Source: VRUE01 sp036379955
Lineage (GTDB): Bacteria > Actinomycetota > Thermoleophilia > Solirubrobacterales > 70-9
DNA length: 64,000 bases
Direction of reading: 5' to 3'
Assembly (NCBI GenBank): GCA_036379955.1
Contig: DASVFR010000044.1
Coordinates: 10,528 to 74,527, forward strand
Shown here in pieces: positions 51,107-58,878 of the stretch (position 1 is its first letter; every line of letters starts with the position of its first letter). The notes beneath the pieces are model-generated. The model saw only the letters and a program-made list of their open reading frames with translations, was not told the DNA's origin and made no database searches. Made by a program: the position numbers and the translations under genes.

Positions 51107-51898
51107 CTACAGCCCCGCTGCGGGTGTGATCGTACCGGTGGAAGACACCTGCGAGAGGCTACCGTGCCGCGCCCGGACGACGAGCAGCCAGGCGACCCCG
51201 GCCAGCATCATCGCCAGGCTCTCCAGCTGCGCCGCGGTGAGGCCGAGGGCCACCTCGTGGTTGCGCCGCAGGAACTCGACCAGGAACCGCTCGGCCCCGG
51301 CGTAGAGCAGGTAGATCGCAAAGAGAACGCCGGTGCGGAAGCGGTCGCGCAGCTGCCAGAGCAGCCAGGCCCCGAGGCCCATCGCCAGCGTCTCGTAGAC
51401 CGGCGTCGGGTGCACCGTGCGATCGGTGGGCACGGTGCCGTCGGGGTAGGCCATCGCCCAGGGGCCGTCCCACGGCTTGCCGTAGTCGCCGTCGCCGGAG
51501 AGCTGGCAACCGCAGCGGCCGATCGCGTAGCCGAGGGCCAGGGCCGGCGCGGTGAGATCGAGCAGCGCCAGCCCGAGGAAGCCCCGGTACTGGGCCCAGA
51601 GCACGACGGCGAGAGCGCCGCCGATCGCGCCGCCGTACCAGACGAGGCCCGAGCCGGAGAAGAGGTTGCCGAGCAGGTCGTCCTTGACGCTGTCGTAGTT
51701 CTGGACGAGGAAGTAGACGCGCGAGCCGACGATGCCGCCGAAGAGCGCCGCGAAGCACAGCTCATAGGCCCAGTCGACCGGCTTGCCGATCTCCTTCAGC
51801 CGCCTGGCGATCAGCGCCCCGGCGGCGAGGAAGGCGAGGGCGAACATCAGCCCGAAGCTCTGCAGGGTGACCGGCCCGATCTGCAGCTCGGGATACAT
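51107..51898 (-). CDS. lgt: Prolipoprotein diacylglyceryl transferase
   Basis: 263 residues, about seven membrane helices. The Lgt signature region is GYAIGRCGCQLSGDGDYG, with VWYGGAIGGALAVVLWAQYRG and VHPTPVYETLAMGLGAWLL around it. It moves diacylglycerol from phosphatidylglycerol to the lipobox cysteine of prolipoproteins, such as the cytochrome lipoprotein at 8425. It starts 1 nt from the argF stop and precedes prmC by 32 nt. Confidence 0.95.
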   Translation of the reverse strand: MYPELQIGPVTLQSFGLMFALAFLAAGALIARRLKEIGKPVDWAYELCFAALFGGIVGSRVYFLVQNYDSVKDDLLGNLFSGSGLVWYGGAIGGALAVVLWAQYRGFLGLALLDLTAPALALGYAIGRCGCQLSGDGDYGKPWDGPWAMAYPDGTVPTDRTVHPTPVYETLAMGLGAWLLWQLRDRFRTGVLFAIYLLYAGAERFLVEFLRRNHEVALGLTAAQLESLAMMLAGVAWLLVVRARHGSLSQVSSTGTITPAAGL

Positions 51899-51899
51899 C

Positions 51900-52790
51900 T
51901 CAGCCGGCGAGCAGCGTCTCGAGCAGCGCCTTCTGGGCGTGCAGGCGGTTCTCGGCCTGGTCCCAGACGGCGGATCGCTCGCCGTAGAGCACCTCGGCGG
52001 TTATCTCCTCGCCCGGGTGGGCGGGCAAGCAGTGCAGGACGATCGCGTCGTCCTTGGCGGCGCCGAGCAGATCGGCGTCGATGCGGAAGGGGGCGAGGTC
52101 GGCGCGGCGGCGCTCGGCCTCGGCCTCGTCTCCCATGCTGACCCAGACATCGGTATAGATCGCGTCGGCGCCGGCGACGGCGCCGCGCGGGTCGTCGGTC
52201 AGCTTCGCCCCGTAAGCGTCCTCGAGCTGGTAGCCGGCCGGGGATGCGACGACGACCTCGACGTCCGCCAGCGCCCCGGTGATCGCCAGCGAGCGGGCGA
52301 CGTTGTTGCCGTCGCCGACGTAGGCGAGGCGCAGGCCGGCCAGCCCGCCCCGATGCTCACGCAGGGTGAGCAGATCGGCGAGCGCCTGACAGGGATGGTG
52401 AAGCGGGGTGAGCGCGTTGACGACCGGCACATCGGCGGTCCCGGCGAGCTCCGCCACCGCCTCGTGCGAGCCCGAGCGGATCACGATCGCGTCGACGTAG
52501 CGGGAGAGGACCCTGGCCGTGTCGCCGATCGACTCGCCGCGCGAGAGCTGCAGCTCGTCGCCGCGCAGGACGACGGGGTGGGCGCCGAGCTCGGCGACCC
52601 CGACCTCGAAGGAGATCCGCGTCCGGGTCGAGGGCCTTTCGAAGACGAGGGCGACGGCGCGGCCGGCGAGGGCGTCGGCCCCGACCCGTTCGCGCCTGCC
52701 CGCCTTCAGCTCCGCGGCGCTGTCGAGCAGCCGGGCGAGCTCGAAGGCGCCCAGCTCCTCCCCGGTGAGGAAGTCCCGCTTGTCCGTCAC
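51900..52790 (-). CDS. argF: Ornithine carbamoyltransferase
   Basis: 296 residues. The carbamoyl phosphate site FERPSTRTRISFEVG, the HPCQ motif (LHHPCQALADLLTL), the ornithine loop DVWVSMGDEAE and LHCLPAHPGEEI are all present. It makes citrulline from ornithine and carbamoyl phosphate. No other arginine genes are nearby. Same strand as lgt, prmC and lysS, spaced 1-64 nt, so they may share a transcript. Confidence 0.95.
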   Translation of the reverse strand: MTDKRDFLTGEELGAFELARLLDSAAELKAGRRERVGADALAGRAVALVFERPSTRTRISFEVGVAELGAHPVVLRGDELQLSRGESIGDTARVLSRYVDAIVIRSGSHEAVAELAGTADVPVVNALTPLHHPCQALADLLTLREHRGGLAGLRLAYVGDGNNVARSLAITGALADVEVVVASPAGYQLEDAYGAKLTDDPRGAVAGADAIYTDVWVSMGDEAEAERRRADLAPFRIDADLLGAAKDDAIVLHCLPAHPGEEITAEVLYGERSAVWDQAENRLHAQKALLETLLAG

Positions 52791-52828
52791 TCTTCCCTCG
52801 CGCTCACGAGCGACGGATACTAAGCCCG

Positions 52829-53677
52829 GTGCGGTTCACCGCGATCAGCTGGAACCTGTTCCACGGGCGAGATTTCCCCCCCGACCCGTCGCTCTTCACG
52901 TGGCGCTCGCGCCTGCTGGGGATCGAGCAGCGGGGGAAGACCCACGTCCAGGTCAACCGCGATCTGGTTGGCGAGTTCGCCGCGGTGCTGGCCGGGGCGC
53001 GATGGGACGTCGCGCTGCTGCAGGAGTGCCCGCCGCGCTTCGCGGCGCCGCTGGCAGAAGCCTGCGGAGCGGAAGGGCACCGGGCCCTCACCTCGCGCAA
53101 CTCGATGAGCGGGCTGCGCACGGCCCTGGCCCGCGTCAACCCCGACCTGATCGCCTCCGCCGAGGGCGGGTCGAACGCGATCCTCGTGCGCAGGACCGGC
53201 GCGATCGGCGCGATCGTCGACGAGCGCGAGGCCACGATCCACGTCGGGTCGCCGGAGCGGCGGGCGCTGGGGTTCGTGCGCACCTCCTCCGGCGTTTGCG
53301 TGGCCAATCTGCACGCCACCAACGACCAGCCGGCGCTGGCGACGGAGGACGTGCTCAAGGCGGCGCAGACGAGCATCGCCTGGGCCGGAGATTCGCCGCT
53401 GCTCTTCGGCGGCGACCTCAACCTGCGCCCCGGCGAGGACCCCGGCGTCTTCGAGGTGCTGCGCGAGCGGTTTGGCCTCGCGGGGCCGACGGCGCCCGAC
53501 GCGATCGACCACCTGCTGGCGAGGGGGCTGAAGATCGCCGAGGCGCCCGCCCCCTGGCCCGCCGAGCGGCGCGAGCTGCGCCGGGGAGAGCTGGCGCTGC
53601 GCCTCTCCGACCATGCCCCAGTGCAGGCGACCTTCGAAACGGGTAGGACGAACGCGATGGGGGCAGGGATGCGATAG
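52829..53677 (+). CDS. Endonuclease/exonuclease/phosphatase family protein
   Basis: 282 residues from a GTG. The four EEP blocks are clear: AISWNLFHGRD, VALLQECPPRF, VANLHATND and GGDLNLRPG, then AIDHLLARG and LSDHAPVQATF. The fold cleaves phosphodiester bonds of nucleic acids or lipids with Mg2+. No signal peptide, so it is cytosolic; the substrate is unknown. Divergent from argF with a 38 nt gap. Confidence 0.87.
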   Translation: MRFTAISWNLFHGRDFPPDPSLFTWRSRLLGIEQRGKTHVQVNRDLVGEFAAVLAGARWDVALLQECPPRFAAPLAEACGAEGHRALTSRNSMSGLRTALARVNPDLIASAEGGSNAILVRRTGAIGAIVDEREATIHVGSPERRALGFVRTSSGVCVANLHATNDQPALATEDVLKAAQTSIAWAGDSPLLFGGDLNLRPGEDPGVFEVLRERFGLAGPTAPDAIDHLLARGLKIAEAPAPWPAERRELRRGELALRLSDHAPVQATFETGRTNAMGAGMR

Positions 53678-53721
53678 TCAAGCGGGAAGACCCCCGGCAA
53701 ACCGACCAGGAGGCGAGAAGT

Positions 53722-54156
53722 ATGGCCGCGAAAAAATCGAGCACCGCTAAAGCGACGAAAAAAGCGAAAGCCGGGACGCGCGCCAAGAAAGCACCGCCAA
53801 AAACCGCGAAGAAACCAGCGGCTAAAAAATCTTCCGCCAGGCGAGGCCCGGCGATCACCGGGCTCGACAAGAGCGTCGAGCAGTTCCGTGAGAGCCTCGA
53901 GCGCAACGTAACCCTGAGCCGCGATCGGCTGCAGGAGGTCGTCGACGACGCCGTGAAACGCGGACGGATAACTCAGGGCGACGCCGAAAAGATGCTGTCC
54001 GAGCTGGTCGCTCGCGGACGACGGCAGACGGACGCGCTGCTGAAGGAACTCGAACGGCTGGTCAAGCAAGCGCGCAAAGAGGTCGGCGGGCGCACTGAGC
54101 CGATGCGCAAACAGGCCACCCAGGCGGCGCGTCGGGCGCGAAAGAAACTCGGCTAG
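53722..54156 (+). CDS. Lys-rich phasin-like / histone-like protein
   Basis: 144 residues. The first ~45 residues are Lys/Ala-rich (KKSSTAKATKKAKAGTRAKK), like the histone H1-type tails of PhaF and actinobacterial nucleoid proteins. The rest is a long helix resembling the phasin family (LDKSVEQFRESLERNVTLSR, MLSELVARGRRQTDALLKEL). It could bind polyester granules and DNA. A strong AGGAGG precedes the ATG. The next gene starts at the adjacent base. Confidence 0.75.
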   Translation: MAAKKSSTAKATKKAKAGTRAKKAPPKTAKKPAAKKSSARRGPAITGLDKSVEQFRESLERNVTLSRDRLQEVVDDAVKRGRITQGDAEKMLSELVARGRRQTDALLKELERLVKQARKEVGGRTEPMRKQATQAARRARKKLG

Positions 54157-55512
54157 GTGGAGGGGGCCACCGGTCAGAAACCGGCGGCCCGGCGCCGGCG
54201 GGGAGAGCAGCTCGAGGCCGAGGTCGAGTCGCTCGCCTTCGGTGGGCGCGGCGTGGCCCGGCTGGAGGGGCAGGTCGTCTTCATCGCCGGAGCCCTGCCC
54301 GGCGACCGCGTGCGGGCCGAGATCACGAAGGCGAAGCGCCGCTTCGCCGAGGCGCGGGCAGTCGAGCTGCTGCGACCCAGCGAGGAGCGCGTCGCCGAGA
54401 GCTGCGTGCACGAGGGCGAGCCCTGCCCCGGCGCCCCCTGGCAGGGCCTCCCCTACGAGCGCCAGCTGGAGGAGAAGAGCCGGCAGGTCGAGGAGGCGCT
54501 GCGCCGGATCGGCGGTCTCGACGGCTTCGAGCTCGAGCCGATCGAGCCGGCGATCGAGCGGTGGCGTTACCGCAACAAGCTCGAGTACTCCTTCGGCGAG
54601 CGCGACGGAGAACCGATCCTCGGCTTCCACGCGCGCGGGCGCTGGGACCTGGTCGTCGACGTCGACGACTGCATGCTCGCCTCCGAGCGCGGCAACGCGG
54701 CGCGCAACGAGGTGCGCGCGTGGGCTCGGGCGGAATCCGTGCCGGCCTACGACGCGCGGGCGCGGCAAGGCGTCCTGCGCAACCTGGTCGTGCGCGAGGG
54801 CTGGCGCACGGGGCAGATCCAGACCAGGCTCGTCACCTCGGCAGCCCGCTTCCCGAAACCGCCGGTCGACCTGCACACCGCGATCGAGGGCGACTCGGGC
54901 GGCACCGACGGCCCGACCGGGGTGCTCGGCGAGGAGCGCCTGCGCGAGGAGCTCAGCGGCCTGCGGCTGGAGATGTCGCACGGCGCCTTCTTCCAGACCA
55001 ACACCGAGATGGCCGAGCGCCTCTACGCCGTGGGCGGCGAGTACGCCGGGCTCTCCGGCGACGAGCGGGTCTTCGACCTCTACTGCGGGATCGGCACGAT
55101 CGGGCTGACGATGGCCGCGCGGGCGGGCGAGGTCTGGGGGCTGGAGATCGTCCCCGAGGCGATCGCCGACGCCGAGCGCAACGCCGAGGCGAACCGGATC
55201 GAGAACGCTCGCTTCCTGGCGGCCAGCGCCCGCACCGGGGTGCGACCCCTGATCGAGAAGGCCGGCAAGCCCGACGTCGTCGTGATCGACCCACCGCGGG
55301 CGGGCCTCTCGCAGAAGATCGTGCGCCGGGTGCTCGAGTGCGAGGCGAAGCGAGTCGTCTACGTCTCCTGCAACCCGACCACCCTCGCCCCCAACGCGGC
55401 GCAGATGGTCGAGGCCGGCTACACGCTGAAGCGGGTCAGGCCGGTCGACATGTTCCCCCAGACGCCGCACATCGAGTGCGTGGCGCTGCTGGAGCGGAAC
55501 GTAGCGAGCTAG
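54157..55512 (+). CDS. RNA 5-methyluridine methyltransferase, RumA/RlmD family
   Basis: 451 residues from a GTG. The N-terminal TRAM domain (VESLAFGGRGVARLEGQVVF) is followed by an Fe-S region and the SAM site FDLYCGIGTIGLTMA. QTNTEMAERLY, VVIDPPRAGLS and the catalytic VSCNPTTLAPN follow. RlmD carries a [4Fe-4S] cluster on four Cys; here CVHEGEPCPGAPW and DDCMLAS retain only three of them, the CGGC-type third Cys being Ala. The target RNA (23S or tRNA) cannot be decided from sequence. Confidence 0.9.
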   Translation: MEGATGQKPAARRRRGEQLEAEVESLAFGGRGVARLEGQVVFIAGALPGDRVRAEITKAKRRFAEARAVELLRPSEERVAESCVHEGEPCPGAPWQGLPYERQLEEKSRQVEEALRRIGGLDGFELEPIEPAIERWRYRNKLEYSFGERDGEPILGFHARGRWDLVVDVDDCMLASERGNAARNEVRAWARAESVPAYDARARQGVLRNLVVREGWRTGQIQTRLVTSAARFPKPPVDLHTAIEGDSGGTDGPTGVLGEERLREELSGLRLEMSHGAFFQTNTEMAERLYAVGGEYAGLSGDERVFDLYCGIGTIGLTMAARAGEVWGLEIVPEAIADAERNAEANRIENARFLAASARTGVRPLIEKAGKPDVVVIDPPRAGLSQKIVRRVLECEAKRVVYVSCNPTTLAPNAAQMVEAGYTLKRVRPVDMFPQTPHIECVALLERNVAS

Positions 55513-55793
55513 GAAACCTGGGTGGCAACGATCAGGGTGGCGAGTCCGACGAAGCCGCCCGCCATCACGGTCACGAGCCGCATGAAGTGCTGGGTCATGG
55601 CGAGTTGCTGTGCTCTGACCTCACTTCGCAGGCCATGGATGTCTCCCTCGATCCTCTCGAGGCGCTTGTCCACCTGCTCGAATCGCTTGTCCACCTGCTC
55701 GAATCGCCTATCGACTTCTTCGAAGCCACGATCGACCTTCTCGCTGAGGTCGTCGAGCCGCCCGTCTGTCCATTCTTGAACCATCGCCTCCAT
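55509..55793 (-). CDS. Coiled-coil protein with heptad repeats and C-terminal membrane helix
   Basis: 94 residues. Near-identical seven-residue units (FEEVDRR, FEQVDKR, FEQVDKR, LERIEGD) form a coiled coil, followed by a helix (LVTVMAGGFVGLATLIVATQ) that anchors the C-terminus. Common small tail-anchored architecture, function unknown. The stop overlaps the convergent methyltransferase stop by 4 nt. The repeats are visible at DNA level as tandem 21 nt units around 55670-55710. Confidence 0.75.
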   Translation of the reverse strand: MEAMVQEWTDGRLDDLSEKVDRGFEEVDRRFEQVDKRFEQVDKRLERIEGDIHGLRSEVRAQQLAMTQHFMRLVTVMAGGFVGLATLIVATQVS

Positions 55794-55881
55794 GCATTCT
55801 AGGCTATGAGGAAACGTCTTGTCTGTAAAGGCCGAGGTGTAACAAAACTGTCACGCGCCCTGCCTGGCTAGGCTGCAGCCG

Positions 55882-56670
55882 ATGAGCAGCACGGGCACAA
55901 GGGGGTTCGGAGTCGCCGCCGGTCTCGACCCCGAGGTGGCGCGACCCTTGGCCAAACGGTGCGCGGAGCTGGGCTACGGCTCGATGTGGTCGAACGACCA
56001 CCCCGGCGCCAAAGGACTGGACACGCTGGCCGAGTTCGGCGCCGCCGCGCCGGGCCTCGACCTCGGCGTCGCCGTGATCGCCCTCGATCGCACGCCGCCG
56101 GAGGCGATCGCCGTCGACGTCGAGCGCCTCGACCTCGACCCGGCCCGGCTCTGGCTCGGGGTCGGCGCCGGCTTCGGCGGGAAGCCGCTGGCCCGGATGC
56201 GCGAGGCGCTTCCCGAGCTGCGCGAGCGCCTCCCCGGCGTCCGCCTCGTGCTCGCCGCGATGGGCCCGAAGATGTGCGAGCTCGCCGGCGCCGCCTACGA
56301 CGGCGCCTTCTTCAACTGGATGACCCCCGAGTTCGCCGCCGGCGCCCGCGCCAAGGTCGAGACCGGCGCCCGCGAAGCCGACCGCGAGCCGCCACCGATC
56401 TTCGGCTACGTCCGCACCGCCGTAGGCCCCGACGCCCCCGCCCGCCTGGCCAAGGAGGAATCCTTCTACCGCGACCTCCACGACGGCTACCGCAACCACT
56501 TCACCCGCCTAGAAGAGCCCGAGGGCACCGTAGGCGTAGCCGCAGCCGACTCCGCCGAGACCCAGTCCCAACTCTCCGCTTACACAGCTCTAGACACAGC
56601 GGTCGTTCGAGGCCTAGCCTCGGCAACCATTGAAGCGATGACCGCCGTAGCCACCGCAGCGGCCCCGTAG
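55882..56670 (+). CDS. LLM-class (F420-dependent type) oxidoreductase
   Basis: 262 residues, somewhat short for the family (~300). The luciferase-like TIM barrel is seen in RPLAKRCAELGYGSMWSNDH, LDLGVAVIALDRTPPEAIA, LWLGVGAGFGGKPLARMREA and LVLAAMGPKMCELAGAAYDG. Such proteins use F420 or FMN for hydride transfer. Substrate unknown. No signal peptide. It is followed at once by a long hairpin. Confidence 0.8.
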   Translation: MSSTGTRGFGVAAGLDPEVARPLAKRCAELGYGSMWSNDHPGAKGLDTLAEFGAAAPGLDLGVAVIALDRTPPEAIAVDVERLDLDPARLWLGVGAGFGGKPLARMREALPELRERLPGVRLVLAAMGPKMCELAGAAYDGAFFNWMTPEFAAGARAKVETGAREADREPPPIFGYVRTAVGPDAPARLAKEESFYRDLHDGYRNHFTRLEEPEGTVGVAAADSAETQSQLSAYTALDTAVVRGLASATIEAMTAVATAAAP

Positions 56671-56794
56671 AGAGGGGCAGGGGGTGCCCCTCCAGCGCAG
56701 CGGCGTCTCGATTTTCGCAAGTGAGCTCTCAGCGAGAGGGACAGGGTCCACGGCGAAAATCCCAGCAAGCAGGAGGGGCATCCCCTGCCCCTCT
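56671..56794. repeat. Long composite hairpin between convergent genes
   Basis: Outer 23 nt arms (56671-56693 and 56772-56794) differ at one position. An inner GATTTTCGC/GCGAAAATC pair (56710-56718 and 56753-56761) and small stems lie inside. It fills the whole gap between the LLM and UDG-like genes, so it may terminate both. Confidence 0.85.
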
Positions 56795-56805
56795 CCTCAC
56801 CGCCG

Positions 56806-57471
56806 CTAGTACGGCGGCAGGTCCTCGTACCAGGTACCGAGCGTCTTGAACGCCCGCCAGAAGCGTTGCTTGGCGTCCTCTTCATCCAAGGAGTCGTCGA
56901 TGTCCGGGGTATAGAGCGCATCCACCGTCGGCGTGAAGGCCTGGACCTCGCCGTCGCGCGGCTCGATCGTGCGCGAGAGCGGGACTTCGAGGCCGTTGAG
57001 GACGCGCAGGGCCGGTTCGCCCATGACGACGAGGATGCGGGGCTGGACGATCGCGAGCTCCTCGACCACCCGGCGCATGCACTCGGGGGCGGCGAGGTCG
57101 GGCTCGGCGATCGGGCACTTCACGCAGAGCGTGCCGTAGACGACGATCGGGTCGATGCCGAGCCGCTTGAAGCTCTTCATCAACGCGTTGCCGGCGCGGC
57201 CGTAGAAGGCGACCCCCTCTTCGATCTCCGCCGGCGCCGGCGCGTGCTTGAGCATGAAGACGTCGGCCTGCGGGTGGCCCGAGCCGAGCACCGGCATCAG
57301 CTTGCCGCGCGGGCAGTGCGGGCAGGACTGCAGTTCGTGGTTGACCTGGTTGAGCTCGCGGATCGCGCGCTCGAGGTACTTCTCCTTGATCTCGTCGTCG
57401 GTGGCGGGCATGGGGCTGGGCGCACTCTTTGACGAGCCGGGCTCGGCTCCTCTCGCCCGCCCCGCCTGCAT
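56806..57471 (-). CDS. Uracil-DNA glycosylase-like protein (family 4/5 type, divergent)
   Basis: 221 residues from an ATG at 57471 overlapping the upstream stop in TGATG; an ATG at 57411 is possible. Cys pairs SCPHC and CVKC plus ECMRR could hold an Fe-S cluster as in family 4 UDGs. VAFYGRAGNALMKSFKRLGI and PRILVVMGEPALRVLNGL match the fold. The usual GEAPG is LKHAPAP and the HPS motif near the C-terminus is absent. It is a repair-like enzyme whose activity is uncertain. Confidence 0.7.
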   Translation of the reverse strand: MQAGRARGAEPGSSKSAPSPMPATDDEIKEKYLERAIRELNQVNHELQSCPHCPRGKLMPVLGSGHPQADVFMLKHAPAPAEIEEGVAFYGRAGNALMKSFKRLGIDPIVVYGTLCVKCPIAEPDLAAPECMRRVVEELAIVQPRILVVMGEPALRVLNGLEVPLSRTIEPRDGEVQAFTPTVDALYTPDIDDSLDEEDAKQRFWRAFKTLGTWYEDLPPY

Positions 57472-58775
57472 CAGCTCTTGCCTCTGGCGACCCGCCGGCG
57501 GGTCTGCCGCCGGCGCAGCCCCTGCCCCCCTCGAACCGGCTTCGCGTTGGGGACGCGGCGTTTGGCGGCCTTCGGCCTGCCGGTGGTCTGCAACAGCTTC
57601 AGCGCCTGCACGTAGACCAGGTTCTTGTGCTTGCGGACGATGTCGGCGTCGCGCATCGCCTCGAGGAACTCGACCGGCCCGTCGAAGTCGCGAACCCGGA
57701 TGCGGACGCTGCCTAGGCCTTGCGCGACGTGCGAGTCCGAGCCGGCGCCCGGCACGATCCGGTACTTGCGGGCGAAGCGCACGGCCTCCTCGTTGAAGGC
57801 GCTGAGCGCCACCCGCGGGTTGAAGACCTCTAGGACGTCGACCTCCTCGACGATCTCGAGCAGGTTGCCGTAGTCGGGAACCGAGTGGAAGCGGTCGAAG
57901 GGGTGCGGCACGTAGACGAGGCCTCCCTGCTCGCGGATCGCGGCGATCGTCTCGGCCATCGTCATCCCGCGCGGGATCTTCTCCTCGAGGAAGAGGCCGA
58001 TCACCTCTCCCTGTTCGGCGGTCATGATCTCCTCGGCGACTATCACCTCGAGGTCGTCCATCCCCTCGGCCAGGCGCCGCGCCTCCAGCGCGCCGGAAAC
58101 CTCGTTGTGGTCGGTGATCGCGATTGCGCCAAGGCCACGGTCGCGGGCGGTCTCGAGCAGCACCTCGACCGGCGTCGCGCAATCGGGCGAGTGGTCGGTG
58201 TGCATGTGCAGGTCGACCTCGATCAGCGGCCGCCCCGCGATCCGCCGCCGCGCCTCCGGGTCGCCCTCGGGATCGTGGCGGCGGCCGACGAGGCGACGGT
58301 AGATCGCCTCGACCTCCTCGGCGACCGCGGACCAGTCGCGCTCGGGCCCGGCGGGCTCGACCAGCTCGTAGCCGGCCGGGAAGTAACGGTCGAGCAACTG
58401 GCCCGTGGCCGACGAGGAGACCGTGCGCGCGTCGAGGCGGCCGAAGAGGATCTCGACCAGCGGTCGCGCCACCTGGGTCGAGAGCACCCGCTCCTGAGGG
58501 GCGTGGAAGGTGGCGACGTTGAGCGAGTAGGAGTTGCGCAGCGCGGTCGAGGAGACGCGCGGCGCGAACGGCTCATGAACGTGCACGACGTCGAACTCAG
58601 CTCCCCGCAAACGATCTTTGACCCGATCGCCGTAGCCGAGGACCGTGACCTCGTGCCCGCGCCTCCTCAACTCCGCCGAGACCCGTTCGACGTACTCGTT
58701 GACCGGGTTCCGCACCCCCCGCCGATGCGGCGTCACCTGAACGACTGAAAGCTTCTCCGGCACGGGGCGCAGCAT
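57471..58775 (-). CDS. Glycosyltransferase-4 N-terminal domain fused to PHP phosphoesterase
   Basis: 434 residues from the ATG at 58775. The first ~175 residues are a GT4-like Rossmann half (VVQVTPHRRGVRNPVNEYVE, HVHEPFAPRVSSTALRNSYS, VATFHAPQE). The second GT4 half, which binds the nucleotide sugar, is replaced by a PHP domain: DLHMHTDHSPDCATP, AIAITDHNEVSGA, VIVAEEIMTAEQGEVIG, YVPHPFDRFH and AGSDSHVA. PHP domains hydrolyse phosphoesters. The tail is basic. I do not know the substrate; the location beside inositol-lipid genes is suggestive. Confidence 0.75.
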   Translation of the reverse strand: MLRPVPEKLSVVQVTPHRRGVRNPVNEYVERVSAELRRRGHEVTVLGYGDRVKDRLRGAEFDVVHVHEPFAPRVSSTALRNSYSLNVATFHAPQERVLSTQVARPLVEILFGRLDARTVSSSATGQLLDRYFPAGYELVEPAGPERDWSAVAEEVEAIYRRLVGRRHDPEGDPEARRRIAGRPLIEVDLHMHTDHSPDCATPVEVLLETARDRGLGAIAITDHNEVSGALEARRLAEGMDDLEVIVAEEIMTAEQGEVIGLFLEEKIPRGMTMAETIAAIREQGGLVYVPHPFDRFHSVPDYGNLLEIVEEVDVLEVFNPRVALSAFNEEAVRFARKYRIVPGAGSDSHVAQGLGSVRIRVRDFDGPVEFLEAMRDADIVRKHKNLVYVQALKLLQTTGRPKAAKRRVPNAKPVRGGQGLRRRQTRRRVARGKS

Positions 58776-58807
58776 ATGACCACTCCGAACAGAGACCGGA
58801 GTGATTA

Positions 58808-58877
58808 GGGGCGCCGGGGGTAGGTCGCCGGGAACTCCCGGCCGAAGGCCGGCCCGGCGACCTACCCCCGGCGTCCC
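58808..58877. repeat. Long hairpin before ino1 stop
   Basis: 25 nt arms (58808-58832 and 58853-58877) differ at one position and enclose an inner CCGGCC-GAA-GGCCGG stem. It lies between the GT4/PHP start and the ino1 stop, 2 nt from the latter. It shares 20 nt (58828-58847) with the right edge of the window. Confidence 0.85.
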
Positions 58878-58878
58878 T

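Noticed and set aside
55660..55720. Tandem 21 nt DNA repeat as a separate element
   Set aside because: It encodes the heptad repeats of the coiled-coil protein and is explained by that gene.
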